From positions 5,949,058 through 6,013,057 of the forward strand of contig OY979724.1 of the NCBI GenBank assembly GCA_963855995.1: a stretch of DNA of 64,000 bases. The letters are read 5' to 3'. Shown here one piece after another: positions 1-11,981 of this stretch (within the stretch, counting starts at the first letter, position 1; every line of letters begins with the position of its first letter). The notes beneath the pieces are model-generated. The model saw nothing but the letters and a program-made list of their open reading frames with translations. It made no database searches and was not told where the DNA came from. The translations under genes were made by a program, and so were the position numbers. The stretch comes from Muricea muricata. Lineage: Eukaryota > Cnidaria > Anthozoa > Malacalcyonacea > Plexauridae.

Positions 1-496
1 TATGACGTAACCGAAGAATAATTTTGGAATGTAAATGTAAAATATTCTGGGGACACGTTTGTGCCATATATGGTAGTTGGGGACACCTTTGTGCCATATA
101 TGGCAGTGTCGTTTCCTCTCGCTTCAAACGATTTGATAATCAGATGATCCTACCCTCTCATTATTCATGATTGTCACCTTATTATTATTCCTTGTGCGTC
201 GCTTGAAAGCTTGGGTTCTAATATAAAAAATATGGCGGATTCAAAAGTAGTTATTTACAAAATTCACGCAAAAAAATTACATATTTCTGGAATGAAGGCA
301 ATTTTGAGGGATGTATTTTTTAAGTACTTACAAGCAAGATATTAAACAATTCTGATCAGTGCATTTAGGTCATATATAAGGTAAATAGATCTAAATTAAA
401 CACCACAATAGACGAACCAAATTTGTCCTAAAGCCCGTGATTCAGTGTAAAGAAATAACGAAGATTAAAATATTTAGATATCTTCCCGTTTAGAAG
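1..496. other. Non-coding left flank of the BEL insertion
   Basis: I see no exon here on either strand. Positions about 50-112 hold two near-identical copies of a 31-bp unit containing 'ggggacacntttgtgccata'. This is the sequence into which the BEL/Pao element inserted. By position it may be intron of the ZNFX1-like copy A, whose first visible exon lies to the right of the element. Confidence 0.5.
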
Positions 497-639
497 TGTC
501 GCGAGTTTGGCATATTTGGTAGTAAAATAGTTGTTGACATGTATTTGGTAGGTGAGAAACGAGATCATATGATCAGCAATAAAGTATACTATAAACTGAA
601 CAAATGTGAGTTATTTGCCGAATTAAGCGAATCCCGACA
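497..639 (+). repeat. 5' LTR of the BEL/Pao element
   Basis: The 143-bp repeat begins TG and ends CA and contains an AATAAA signal near 580. It matches the 3' LTR except for a block of roughly 23 bp present only in the 3' copy, just after 'tttggcatattt'. Confidence 0.9.
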
Positions 640-643
640 TAAG

Positions 644-660
644 TGGTGACCTCGAACAGG
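644..660 (+). promoter_or_regulatory. Putative primer-binding site of the BEL element
   Basis: TGGTGACCTCGAACAGG lies five bases after the 5' LTR. A TGG start just inside the LTR is the usual form of a tRNA-primed minus-strand start site. The tRNA was not identified. Confidence 0.6.
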
Positions 661-1005
661 ATTTTATAAACATGAACTATTTGGAAAAGGTATTTTTAGA
701 GTGAAATATATCGACATTGAATGTTTATTTTATGTGACACCGAAAATATAAATTCAAGATGGCGGACGTAAAACAAATGTTAAATTAGATCGAAGCGAAG
801 CTACGTATGCTTGAACTTACGCGAAGTGATACACCGAGAATCCAAGAGAAAAACGAACTGAAGAGTTTAGAGCGACAAGAGAATAACGCCTGGCGCACAA
901 CAAGTCTTAATACAAACAGCGAAAATCGAGAAGGGAAAAAACCCAGAAGACGTTACACAACAGACACTTGAGATCGAAGGAAAGATTGCGAAGTATGAAA
1001 CAGTT
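661..1005 (+). other. BEL leader and decayed gag N-terminus
   Basis: This stretch lies between the primer site and the open gag fragment. From about 840 it reads as charged, glutamine- and lysine-rich sequence that runs in frame into the gag fragment at 1006. The gag N-terminus therefore probably begins upstream, in decayed sequence. Confidence 0.5.
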
Positions 1006-1254
1006 ATGGCTGAGTTACATGGTGATGTGGAAAAGTTACAGGCGAAAGCTAGGGAAGAAGAGGAACGGAGAGAAGATAATAAACGAAGACAGCGTTTTGA
1101 AGAAGAATTACAACTTGAGGAAGCGAAAATGCAAATGAAACATGATTATGAAAAGAAACTTAGGGAAGAAAGTAAATCAAGCAAAGAAAATCTTAGCAAA
1201 GTCAAGTTACCCAAACTAGTTATAACCAAGTTTCAAGGGACACCATTAGATTAG
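1006..1254 (+). pseudogene. BEL/Pao gag fragment
   Basis: About 80 residues form a highly charged coiled coil (E/K/R/Q-rich). It is followed by KLPKLVITKFQGTPLD, which matches the start of the Pao-type gag domain (DUF1759 family, LPKLxLPKFxG...). The frame stops immediately afterwards, where the 3' end of the minus-strand LINE-a begins, so only the N-terminal edge of the domain remains. In an intact element this would be the capsid precursor of the cytoplasmic virus-like particle. Confidence 0.7.
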
Positions 1255-1301
1255 AAGTCAAACAAGTGTCATGAAATGACTAATATTGTCTTGAGATATT
1301 C

Positions 1302-4257
1302 TCAATTGCAATCTTCCAAAATCTTGAAATAGTTATTAATTAAATTTTTAAATCTTGCAACAGAGAGAGACTCATAATCAGAAACTACATCACAAGGTAA
1401 ATCGTTCCATGCAAACGCTGCCCTATATGAGAAGGATTTTTTTATGAAATCAGCATTGGGTTTATTTAAGTGAAGTTTACGGTCGTTGCTTCCAAGACTA
1501 TAGGTGGCGTTGTTTATAAAAGTAAACATGTCTGATATATATTCTGGTAGTTGTCTTTTTAATGCTTTAAACGTCATGCTTATTTCCCTTTTCTTAAGGA
1601 TGTTTTCTATCGGTTCCCATTCTAAATGATCAAAGATCTCCTTTGTCCTAATATCATAACTAGAGCCTGTTATAATACGAGCAGCCCTCTTTTGTAGTTT
1701 ATAGAGTTTATTCAGATGTGAGCGACTACCATCATTCCATACATTTGAACAATAAGTAAAATGGGGTAAGACTAGTGAATTATAGATATTTATCAGTGCA
1801 TTTTGATTTACATATTGTTTTGACTTTCTTAATAAACAAATGGATTTAGATATCTTTTTGCACTGCTCATCATTGTGTTCGTGCCATTTTAATTCATCGT
1901 CAAGTGTGATCCCTAACACTTTCTTATTAATTACTTGCTTAATTGATTGCCTTCCGATTACAATATCCGGAGTTTCAGTAAATTGCTTCAGCTTCCTTTT
2001 TGATGCTATAAGCATAAACTCTGTTTTCTTAATGTTTAAAGTCAGCTTATTTGTTACCAACCAAGAGTTGACATTAAGTAGATCATCATTAATTTTGTTC
2101 TCAATGTCCGCTGGTGAAATGCCCGAAGTGGACAAGTTAGTATCATCAGCAAACATGGAAGCCTGAGTGTTTAGCAGGCAGTTAGGAAGATCATTTATGT
2201 AGAGGGAAAACAACAAGGGTCCTAAATTTGATCCCGGTGGAACACCACATATAACTTTTTTTTAGCTCTGATTCTATTCCCTCTACTACACAGATTTGAA
2301 TTCTGTTATCTAAATATGATTTAAAAAGACTAAGAGCCTGGTTCCTTATGCCATATACTTCAAGCTTAGATAAAAGAATTTGATGGTCTACCGTATCAAA
2401 CGCCTTCTTGAGATCAAGGAATAGTACACGGTTAATTAAACCTTTATCGATATTCATCAACCACTTGTCTGTTGTTTGCAGTAAAGACGTTTCCGTTGAA
2501 TGAAGCTTACGGAATCCTGATTGTTGTTTTGAAATGATATTGTTTTCATTTAGAAATTCTCGTAATTGATCACAAATAAGTTTTTCCAAAATTTTGGCAA
2601 TAACTGGCAGAACCGAAATAGGTCTATAATTTCCACAGTTACTTTTATCCCCTTCTTTATAGATAGGGGTTACTTTAGCCATTTTTAACTCATCAGGAAA
2701 TATACCAGTAGCTAAGACTAAGTTAAATATGTATAGTAAAGATTCATTTATAGTATATCCAGCTGCTTTTAGTAATTTGTTAGAAATTTTATCAAGGCCA
2801 GAAGCTTTAGATAGTTTTAAGCTCTGTAGCACCTTATTTAGTTCGCTTTCATAAATTGCTCTAAAAGAAAATTCACTTTTACTAGGAGTCAAATATTGCA
2901 ACGGATCCGGAACATTATTCGTTGGTATGTCTTTGCAGAGTCTGGGTCCAATCTCACAAAAAAATTTATTAAATTCATTAGCTATGTTCTGATTTCCTGT
3001 AATAGTTCTTTCACCAACTTTAAGTTCATTTATAGTCGTGGTATGTGATTTCCTATTAAGTAGTTCGTTGATATATTTCCAGCCATCTTTATTATTTGTG
3101 CAATTTTCTAAGTTTGTTTTGTAAAATGATGCTTTTGTTTCCCTTATGAGTGCAGTTACTTGATTTTTACATCTTTTATAAGCTTTATGATAGGCTGTGG
3201 AATTCAGTCGCACTGAATCTTCCTTTTTAAGAAAATCTCTGTGGTGGCTTAGTTTCTTAATATTTTCATTTAGCCATGGGCTACATTCACTTTTAACTTT
3301 CCTAATGCGACACGGAGCATGTATATCCGCAACCCTAAGAAAGATTGATTTCCACTCGTTCCACGCTATATTTGGATCACAATTATAATTGAAACATCTA
3401 AGAGCTTGCTCTAAATCATTTTGAAATTGAACAGTATTAAAGTTTTTGAATCGCCTTGTTTCTACTATTTTAGGTTTCTGTCTAGGAACACTAACTTTTC
3501 TACAGATATAAGCCATACTGTGGTCACTTATTCCTATCTCAATTACACTAGATTCACTTATTTTAGTATCGTTACTTTTTGTGATTATAATATCTAATAG
3601 TGTTTTAGTTGATGGTGTTATTCTTGTGGGCGTCTTTATATGCTGTTGTAGTTGATAAATATCAATGATGTCATTAAGCCTTTTCGAGTTATTATTATTG
3701 TAATCGGTCGTTTTAAGTAAGTCACAGTTGAAGTCCCCCGTTATTACTATTTCATTGTTTTCATCATCTATTTTCTTTAAGAAATTTTCAAAATGGGAGA
3801 AAAATTCGCAATTTGCATTTGGAGGACGATACCAAGTAGAAACTAATAAAGGTTTAACTATCGGTTTTCTAATTTCTAAGCAAACAGCTTCTGCATTGTC
3901 AGTGTTGAGGTCGGTTCTAATTATGTATGGAATACAGCTTCTTATATAAATAGCTACCCCACCACCCATTCGATTTCTATCTCGTCTAATAATTTCATAT
4001 CCAGGTAATTTAACCTGGGAATCATTAATAGATTCATCAAGTCTTGTCTCATTAATACAAAGTATATCGAATTGCAATTTCAAAATTAATATATTCAGTT
4101 CTTCAATGTGTTTGACCAAACTGGCAATATTCAAGTGGCCAATTTTAAATCCCTTAAGTTTTGGATATACTCTTTTCTCCTCGGATCTATCATGATCACT
4201 TGTTTGATTGAGTGGGCCTGTGCAATTTCTATTGACATCATTGTTAACTTTTACTAG
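1302..4257 (-). pseudogene. LINE-a ORF2: APE endonuclease-reverse transcriptase, one frameshift
   Basis: Read on the minus strand, the frame opens just after the ORF1 stop and runs to 2191, then shifts and continues from 2216 to 1302. The endonuclease has HLNIASL, the catalytic-type NETRLD, a RMGGGVAIY loop, TGDFNCD and ISDHS. The RT follows with SGFRKLHSTE, FLDLKKAFDTVDHQ, a GVPPGSNLGPLLF block and MFADDTNL, then a long thumb and C-terminal region. The break lies in a run of eight T on the plus strand (about 2258-2265). One extra base there puts the GVPPG block into the other frame; otherwise the gene looks complete. In an active element this protein nicks target DNA and primes reverse transcription. 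Confidence 0.88.
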
Positions 4258-4872
4258 TCAATTACCATTTAAGTATGTTTTAATATTCATAGCTAATTGC
4301 GCGGAACCATTTTTGTTAAGATGTAAACCATAATCATTTAAATGATCTTCGGCTAAATTGTTGTTATTAATCAACCCCCACCGTTGTTCTGAGCATATTT
4401 TTTCAAGCAGACTATTATAACGATCTATTTTCGCTTTTAAGCTCAGGACATCAGTTCTTATTATGATAGTTGAGAAAATTAATTCTACATTACCACAGTT
4501 CTGCTTAATATCTTTCCCAAGATCCAGCATCGATTCCGCTACTTTTTCAGGCGTACTATTTTTAATATCATTGGTTCCCACATGTATAATAACAGCGTCG
4601 GGATTTGTTGCCAAAGTTGGTTTGGTATAATGCTTCATGTCTTGAGTTTTGGCGCCTGGAAATGTTCTGATATTAATGTTTTTATTGACGCCGTGTTGCA
4701 ACCTTTGTTTGTCCAAGTATTTAATCATGGAATCTCCAAGAATTGCAACTGACGGTCGCTTACGTGTTCTGTAGTTTTTGTCAGCTTGTCTCTCCTGTGC
4801 GCCCTTTGAGTGATCATCAGATTGGTTCTTAGTTATCGTTAATCTACGAGCTGTTGCTTTATTGCGGTCATT
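4258..4872 (-). pseudogene. LINE-a ORF1, C-terminal half: SGNH/GDSL hydrolase domain
   Basis: The minus strand reads through AILGDSMIK (block I, catalytic serine in GDS), IIHVGTNDI (block III, G-x-N-D) and NDYGLHLNKNG (block V, catalytic Asp/His). These blocks mark the SGNH-hydrolase (esterase) domain known from CR1-type LINE ORF1 proteins. Block V has three residues between D and H instead of the usual two. A basic linker (TARR, RTRKRP) precedes the domain. ORF1 is cut at 4872 by LINE-b, and the N-terminal half is at 9707-10733. Confidence 0.85.
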
Positions 4873-6609
4873 ATGGATAGACCTTCTCAGTCGAGCCTGC
4901 TCGTTATTGATGAAAAAGACAAACTTAAGTGGCGGGGAAATTTTGAAGAATTTGAGTATTTTGTTGAGGATATACTACAGGTTGTTGGAAAGTGGAACGT
5001 TCCTGGTGGCGGTTCTAGGCAGATTACAAACGAGGAAATAAGAATCCGATTATATGACAACGGTTCTGTAACCTTACTTGGCCCGAAAGCTAAAGAAATT
5101 AATGAAAAGCTGCGGGATATGGTAGTGGTATGTAAGCTAAACTGTAAAGAATTCGGTCTAGTAAACATTGCTTCGACTTCGAGTACTAATGAGCTTAATA
5201 AATTAGACCAAGATCAAACATGCAATCGTCAGACAAGTTTGGTGAATGAAAGTTTGTTGAATACAGTAGATGAACGGGCTGTGTCTAACATATCTAAGAA
5301 TACTGACGCGGAAGTTAATTCCGAACTGATGAACGTGTTGCCTCTTGAAATTGTAGTAAAAGATATGCAAACTCAACTGAATGCTCTAAATAGTGCTTTT
5401 GAGAATTATCGGTCAGAGGCATCCATCGTTTTAACTGACCTGGTCAGTAATCAAGAGTCACTTAGTGAGTCAGCAGTAAGTAAACATAAAGAAGAAATAA
5501 GCCAACTTCGCTACGAAAACACTATTCTAAAAGATGAAAATAAGGCTCTTTGCGATCGATTAGAACAGTTACGATCTCAGAATGCAGAGCGTCTAAACTA
5601 TTCTGCCACTTCTCTTGAAAATATGACGGAAGAGTTGAACTCCCTTCGCAGTAGACAAAAAGATATGGAAGCCATTATACGTAAGCAAGAGGGAATAATA
5701 AGCAAGATACATGAAGATAATACGCTCTTTAAATCGAAATTATTGTCATGTGAGGCGTTAAATCCTATGACAAGTTATAATAGAAATGATGTTGACAGCT
5801 CGATAAGTGAGATAAACAATGCCTCAAAATCCTCTATTGTTGTTAGCGATCAAAATAAGAACTGTGCATCTGTTAGTATAATTAAGTCAGTGGGAAAATC
5901 ACTTTGTCTTGACGACAAACAATCGAATCATCTGAATATTCTGAGTACAAGCAGTACTGAAGATCTCCCACGCAATGCTGTTTCCACTGTTTACGATGCA
6001 CCGGTCGACTTTAAAGAAAAAAATATTGTTGACCTGACCAATCTCAGTCCTCCTCGCGAGAATCCTATAGAATTGAACTCAAAAGGTATAAGCCCCACGG
6101 AAGTGAGTAAAGAATTTAATAAACAAAAAGTACAGAAATCGGCCACAAAAGGACAATTTGAGCGTCAAAACAACAGAATAAAAGTAAACCAACCTGGTAA
6201 CTTTCCGAAAAAACTTACTCCGTGTCCGTTCCTATCACGACGAGGTTGGTGTGTAAAGGGAAATAGGTGTGATTTTCAACATCCATAGTCACTCTGCGAA
6301 AAATATAAACACACTACCCCATGTCCCTTCTTACAAAGGAAAGGCTATTGCGTGAAAGGAGATCAATGTGATTTCTCTCATGAAGGTCTGTACTATGAGA
6401 TGAAGCGACATGATTCTGAATATCCTTGTTCTTTTTTACCCCAATATCCACGGGTTGTGAACCCAATAAACATACAAGCCCCAAAATCGAGGACCAAATG
6501 GCGTCCCCCAAACTATTTGTGCAAAACACAGTTACACCACCAGCTCCCAATCCCGCCACTGATGGAAATCCCGGTACAACCACCCTTTCATCGTCGCTAT
6601 CGACATTAA
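4873..6609 (+). CDS. LINE-b ORF1: N-terminal KWxxPGG domain, coiled coil and CCCH zinc fingers, with an in-frame TAG
   Basis: The first 471 codons hold an N-terminal domain (KLKWRGNFEEF, GKWNVPGGGSRQI, IRIRLYDNGSV). This resembles the N-terminus of LINE-a ORF1 (KLKWKGSL, KWSTPGGYCK). A coiled coil follows at about residues 155-290, then a Ser/Asn-rich linker, and near residues 450-469 a perfect C-x8-C-x5-C-x3-H finger (CPFLSRRGWCVKGNRCDFQH). TAG at 6286-6288 interrupts the frame. Beyond it the same frame gives a second perfect finger (CPFLQRKGYCVKGDQCDFSH) and a proline-rich tail to 6609. The TAG may be a recent mutation or a readthrough point. ORF1 proteins bind LINE RNA; CCCH fingers would suit that role. 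Confidence 0.8.
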
Positions 6610-9422
6610 TACATTCTACTCGTAATAATGTTCCCCATGATATCACCCACTTTGAGAGAATACCTGTTAGAATTACTCAATGTTCACGATATAATAGTTA
6701 TACGAGTGCTTTCGATACCACCCAAATTGAAAGAATACCTGTTAGAATTACTCTACGTACTAGACATACCAGTCTCTCGACCTCTCGTAAGCACTCTGGT
6801 AATTTGAGAGCTATACAAGTTAATAAAGCTGCTCCGAGTCCACCACGCCTAATTCCTTCTTTCCTTGTGTTGAATGCCAGATCCATTGTTAAGCCAGATG
6901 CTTTTCCTGCTTTGTGTGCGGACATTAAATGTAACAACATAGACGTTTGTTGCATATCAGAAACATGGCTTAAACCGACTATACCTAACTCTCTCATTTG
7001 TCCACCAAATTTTTCCATCATCAGAAAGGATAGAGCAGACCGTCGTGGAGGTGGTGTCGCGATCTTATGCAGGAATGATTGGAGAATGCAGACAGTACGT
7101 GATCTAGATAATCCATTCGAATGCTTATGGACAAAAATCATTACACAGAACTCAGAATACTTTGCTGCAACTATTTATCACCCACCTGACTACAAATATA
7201 ACGAACTAGATTTAATTGAATTTCTTATTGACTCATGTGAACAGCTAATGTTATCCAAACCGGATTCAAAAATAATACTTGCTGGCGATGTTAATAATTT
7301 AAATATTCGAAGCGTTCTTAATCAACTATCATTTACCCAACTCGTTAAGGTTCCTACAAGAGGACAAAAAATATTAGATGTGTTTATTACAAATGCTCCA
7401 AATTATTGGAAGAATGTCAAAGTGGTGAAAAGTCTAGTAAGATCCGACCATGATATGGTAATCACATACCCCCGTGACATAGTAAAAGCAAAAAGAACAA
7501 ATTCCTATTTCAGAGATGTAAGAGATCACCGTAAACTGAACATGTTTCGGGAATTGGAATCAGTTGACTGGGATATGATTACTTCAAATTGTGATAACTT
7601 AGATGAAATGATTATCAAGTTTTATGAAATCGTATGGCCGAAATTTGACAAATGTTTTCCCTTAATTAAGGTTAGAACATCGTCACGCGACTCTCCATTT
7701 ATGTCTCCTCTTGTGAAACATCTCTTGAAACAAAGAAGGAAAGCCATTCGAAAGGGAAATACTGAAGCTAACCTACGATTGACAGATCAGATCAACAAGT
7801 TAATACGTGACAATCAACTAAACGCAGTTAAACAAGAGGTTGGTAGTCAGAAGGCTGGGTCGAAGAGATGGTGGTCTAACGTAAATAGTATCACCTCGAG
7901 GAAAAGGAAAGAACACATATCTGTGAGTGCCTTTATTGACCCATGTGATATCAATGCGTATTTTCAAAGTGTAAATACTGATCCGAATTATACGACTCCT
8001 GAGCCTGTTCAAATTCCGGAGGGTACAAGAATCCCTCTGTTATCTATAAATACAGTTAAGCACCATCTGCTGAATCAGAAACGCTCCTCTGCAGGTCCTG
8101 ATAATCTACCATACTGGTTCTGGAAATGTTTTGCTACAGAATTGGCTCCCATCGTTACGGAAATTTTCAATATGTCATTAAAAACTAGTAACGTACCCCA
8201 AATATGGAAATCTGCAAATTTATTACCACTACCTAAAGAATCACCTTTAAACTCGTGTAGCCAGCTCAGACCAATTTCACTAACAGATATTATTATGAGA
8301 TTATTTGAAAGATGTGTGTATAAAACTGAACTTGCACCTGCTATAAGACATAAAATTGGACCTGATCAATTTGCCTACAAAGAAGGTCATAATTCGACAA
8401 TGGCTTTAATTAAATGCCAACATACATGGTTAAAGTGGTTGGATAAAGAGGCCAAATACGTTAGAGTACTATCATTCGATTTTAGTAAAGCATTTGACAA
8501 TGTGCCACACGATCTGTTGTTTGAAAAAGTTAAAAAGTTACCCATCAATCCGTACGTTGTAAATTGGATAATTAGTTTTTTGGGAAATAGAAGACAGAGA
8601 GTTGTCGTTGACGGAATTGAAACGGAATACCTGAATATTAATCGAGGTGTCCCTCAAGGAACTGTCATTGGTCCTATTCTGTTTTCAATTATGGTTGATG
8701 ATATTAAAACAGTTGATTCAAAAAATGAGTTGGTGAAATTTGCAGACGATTTGACGTTGGGAGTTCTTGGTACTGAAAGTGGAGATACATCTCGAGCTGA
8801 ATTTGATAACGTACAAGCTTGGTCTGAAGAAAACAGAATGCCCCTGAATATGAAAAAAACGTACGAAATGGTTGTTCATGGTGTCACGCCTGTGACTCTG
8901 CCCGACCCTATCCCCTCGGTCGAACGAAAGACGTGGTTAAGGATCTTAGGAGTTACCTTGCAAGACAATCCATGCAACTGGGATTTGCATTTCGAAGAAA
9001 TGCTCAGGAAAGCAAGTGGAAGGATGTATATTATGAGAGTTTGTAAATATTATGGACTATCACTTGAACAATTAGATCTGCTGTTTGATAGCCTAATCAT
9101 GTCTATATTCACCTTTGCCATTGAATTGTGGGGTTGTGCGTATGAAAGTAAATATCTGAATCAAATAGATAAATTTATTAAGCGTGCGCACAAGAACGGT
9201 TATATATCAAAAAGAATATTCATCAAAGAAATTCGTGACAAGAGAGATACGAGACTATGGAGGAAAATAACATTATCTGATGACAATGCATTGCTTGAGC
9301 TATTGCCGGGAAAAAGGAACGAGAAACTTAGGCCAAGAGGACACGATTACGAACTGCCTCTAGTAAGAACAGAAAGGTATAAAAGGTCGTTTGTAAATCG
9401 TTGTTTGTTCAACGTAGTTTAG
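6426..9422 (+). CDS. LINE-b ORF2: endonuclease-reverse transcriptase, intact
   Basis: The frame is uninterrupted for 998 codons and overlaps the 3' part of ORF1 in another frame. The true start is uncertain because the first ~140 residues are low-complexity and Ser/Thr/Arg-rich. An APE-like endonuclease spans about residues 145-360, with LNARSIV, ISETWLK, DRRGGGVAIL, AGDVNNL (a variant of the usual GDFN) and RSDHDMV. The RT has SFDFSKAFDNVPHD near residue 684, RGVPQGTVIGPILF, and the catalytic FADDLTLG near residue 770. The C-terminal thumb and tail are complete to the TAG. By motif content it could be catalytically competent. The host copy is otherwise ordinary for CR1/L2-type LINEs. Confidence 0.9.
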   Translation: MFFFTPISTGCEPNKHTSPKIEDQMASPKLFVQNTVTPPAPNPATDGNPGTTTLSSSLSTLIHSTRNNVPHDITHFERIPVRITQCSRYNSYTSAFDTTQIERIPVRITLRTRHTSLSTSRKHSGNLRAIQVNKAAPSPPRLIPSFLVLNARSIVKPDAFPALCADIKCNNIDVCCISETWLKPTIPNSLICPPNFSIIRKDRADRRGGGVAILCRNDWRMQTVRDLDNPFECLWTKIITQNSEYFAATIYHPPDYKYNELDLIEFLIDSCEQLMLSKPDSKIILAGDVNNLNIRSVLNQLSFTQLVKVPTRGQKILDVFITNAPNYWKNVKVVKSLVRSDHDMVITYPRDIVKAKRTNSYFRDVRDHRKLNMFRELESVDWDMITSNCDNLDEMIIKFYEIVWPKFDKCFPLIKVRTSSRDSPFMSPLVKHLLKQRRKAIRKGNTEANLRLTDQINKLIRDNQLNAVKQEVGSQKAGSKRWWSNVNSITSRKRKEHISVSAFIDPCDINAYFQSVNTDPNYTTPEPVQIPEGTRIPLLSINTVKHHLLNQKRSSAGPDNLPYWFWKCFATELAPIVTEIFNMSLKTSNVPQIWKSANLLPLPKESPLNSCSQLRPISLTDIIMRLFERCVYKTELAPAIRHKIGPDQFAYKEGHNSTMALIKCQHTWLKWLDKEAKYVRVLSFDFSKAFDNVPHDLLFEKVKKLPINPYVVNWIISFLGNRRQRVVVDGIETEYLNINRGVPQGTVIGPILFSIMVDDIKTVDSKNELVKFADDLTLGVLGTESGDTSRAEFDNVQAWSEENRMPLNMKKTYEMVVHGVTPVTLPDPIPSVERKTWLRILGVTLQDNPCNWDLHFEEMLRKASGRMYIMRVCKYYGLSLEQLDLLFDSLIMSIFTFAIELWGCAYESKYLNQIDKFIKRAHKNGYISKRIFIKEIRDKRDTRLWRKITLSDDNALLELLPGKRNEKLRPRGHDYELPLVRTERYKRSFVNRCLFNVV

Positions 9423-9595
9423 ATCCTAATGTGTCTCAACAATTTACTGTTTTTTTAAAATCGTAAATAAATACAGTAAGAGTCTTTTTTAAATTGATTG
9501 TAAATATAATAGTAATTCGTTTTAACCATATACTGCAGACTGTAATTATTTTATCATTGTAAACTCAGACGGGTGTTTCTGAGTATTCTAATAAA

Positions 9596-9706
<111 letters not shown>

Positions 9707-10733
9707 CTTCTTTCACCTTTCTAGACTTTTTTTGTTTCGGAGCCGACGGTGGTGGTGGCTCTACTTCAATCATTTCCTCTGGCTCGCTTTCGTCGCTGAC
9801 GATAAGTGCTGAATAGCGATTACTTGTTGGTATATCTTCAGCTAAGCTATTATTCAAAGAACATACCTCCGATCGGCTTGTGCTTGCTGCATTTTGTGTA
9901 TGCCCCTCCTTTGTTTGCCATTGAGTTTCAAGGTTTTGTCGAGGGATTTCCGAATTTGCATCGGTATAAAGTAATTTAATTGCTGTTACAAGGCTCAAGC
10001 GCTCATTTTCGTAGTCCTTGAGTTTGCAATTTAGGTCTGAAACGATGAGAGATAAATTCATAACCTTTTCACTTAGATAACGATTCTCGTCTTTCAGTTG
10101 CTGCTTTTTGCGTTTCAGATCGTCAATAGACTTGTCTTGAGATGGACTTCCCATGCCATTTGCCTTCAGCCCAGAGATTTGCTGATTTAGTTCGCATATC
10201 TTTACCGTAAACTCTTTCTTTAGATTAAGAATTTTATTATCTACTTGCTCAATAATTGAGTCTGTATTGATTGAGTCATTCGAATTTGCCAAAGAGCATT
10301 CTTCACTATCAGTATTTCGCTCGAGCGTGTCGTCGTCATTATCATCTTTGTCATTGGCGCCATTTTGAGGGACTTCGCCAATTGAGAAAGCTTTTTCCTT
10401 GTTTACTTCAGCCGTTTCGGATTCTTTGCTAGCCAATAGGGGAAGTTTATCCATTTGTCGCTTACTATCCTCACCATTAATCGTGAGAGAGAAGCTGTCT
10501 GTATACCATCTGATGGTTAAATTCTCGTCTTCAAATTTTTTACAATAGCCACCAGGCGTTGACCACTTCGTATTAGCTTGGATTCCAAGCTCACGGATCA
10601 GACAAGATTGTAGATCACATAAGCTGCCTTTCCACTTAAGCTTTCCCTTCTTACTGACTGTTAAATTCTGCTTTATATCACATGTATTTAAACTAGTATG
10701 TAAGAGCTCTTCAGAAGCACCCTCACACGCCAT
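9707..10733 (-). pseudogene. LINE-a ORF1, N-terminal half
   Basis: The minus-strand ATG is at 10733. The N-terminal domain has KGKLKWKGSLCDLQSCL, KWSTPGGYCKKF and ENLTIRWYTDSF. An acidic Asp/Asn-rich stretch, a coiled coil (about residues 165-250, KKEFTVKICELNQQ...) and a basic patch (KQKKSRKVKEA) follow before the LINE-b junction. The same N-terminal domain is present in LINE-b ORF1, so both elements belong to related families with different C-terminal ORF1 modules. Confidence 0.82.
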
Positions 10734-10744
10734 GATCAATACCA

Positions 10745-11981
10745 GATCGGGACCACTGATGTAACCACTGACCAGAATCCAGCTGACGTTGGAAGCAGAG
10801 GGTGTCTCGGAAGCAATCTCCCCAAGGTTTGGTTAAACGGACCAGTGTGGTTACCATACCCCAACCAGTGGCCAGAGTCAATTGTTCCTAGGGCAAGCAA
10901 GCAAACTGAAGAAGAAGCGAAACTGAGCCGAGAATTATTCGCAGCTGCCGTGGAGATAAATGATGGGTTTGAAGAATTACTGTCGAAACATTGCTTTTGG
11001 TCTGCAGTCCGTATCATGTTTTGGATTAGAAGATTCTTAACGAAGTGTAAGTTGAAGAAACTAGCAAGAGTTACTGGTCCCTTGACAACTAAAGATATAA
11101 ATCAACAAGTTGAGTGGTGGATCAAGAGAGTCCAAGATAGCTCCAGCGGCACAGATGAGTTTCAAGAAGACAAATTAAGACTGAACTTACAACTGAACTC
11201 AGCTGGGTTGTACGAGTGCCGTGGTCGCATTCAAGGAGAATTTCCTCTATACTTACCACCTGCGGCACGTTTGTCTAAGAAGATCATTGAAGACGCCCAC
11301 ATCTTGACTCTGCACGGGGGAATTGGCCTCACAATGACTTTGGTTAGACGTGACTATTGGATTCCACGATTGAGGCAGTTAACAAAGAAAGTTATCAACA
11401 ATTGCTTCGGGTGCAAGAAGTTCCGTGCCACTGCGTTCCACAGTCCACCACCTGGAAACCTTCCAACAGACCGGACCATCGGTTCGACTCCAAGTAATCG
11501 GTGTCGACTATGCGGGACCAATGGAATACAAGATTAGTTCAACGAAAACCGGCAAAGCTCATATCCTGTTGTTCGCGTGTAGTCTTACCCGAGCCATCCA
11601 TCTCGAGCTCTTAAAAGATCAAACGACTGAGGGATTCATCAGAAGTTTAAAGCGGTTTGTTGCTAGACGTGGTAGACCTACTAAGATCTATTCCGACAAC
11701 GCCAAAAGTTTTGTAGCTGCAGCGAAGTGGCTCAGAACGATCATGAAAGATGAGAAGCTTCAGAATTATCTCGCCCACCAGTACATAAAATGGCAATTTA
11801 ACTTAAGCAGAGCTCCCTGGTGGGGAGGTCAATTTGAGAGACTAGTGAGGCTAGTGAAACGAGCATTGTATAAGTCGAGCGGACGTGCTAAATTAACATG
11901 GAGCGAATTCGAAGAAGTCATACTCGATGTCGAAATCGCACTGAATAATCGCCCATTGTCATTTGTGGCAACATGGCGGGT
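10745..11981 (+). pseudogene. BEL/Pao pol fragment: end of RNase H, integrase zinc finger and DDE core
   Basis: The plus-strand frame resumes with VTTDQNPADVGSRGC, the usual BEL RNase H/connection end. A WLNGPVWLPYPNQWP linker follows, then an H-H-C-C finger (HILTLHGG ... NNCFGCKKF). A one-base shift near 11490 moves the reading to the integrase core: GVDYAGPME (first Asp), KIYSDNAKSF (second Asp) and WWGGQFERLVR (Glu). The frame breaks after LNNRPLSFV, where LINE-d is inserted, and integrase resumes near 15264. The missing protease/RT and the frameshift make it a relic. Confidence 0.88.
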
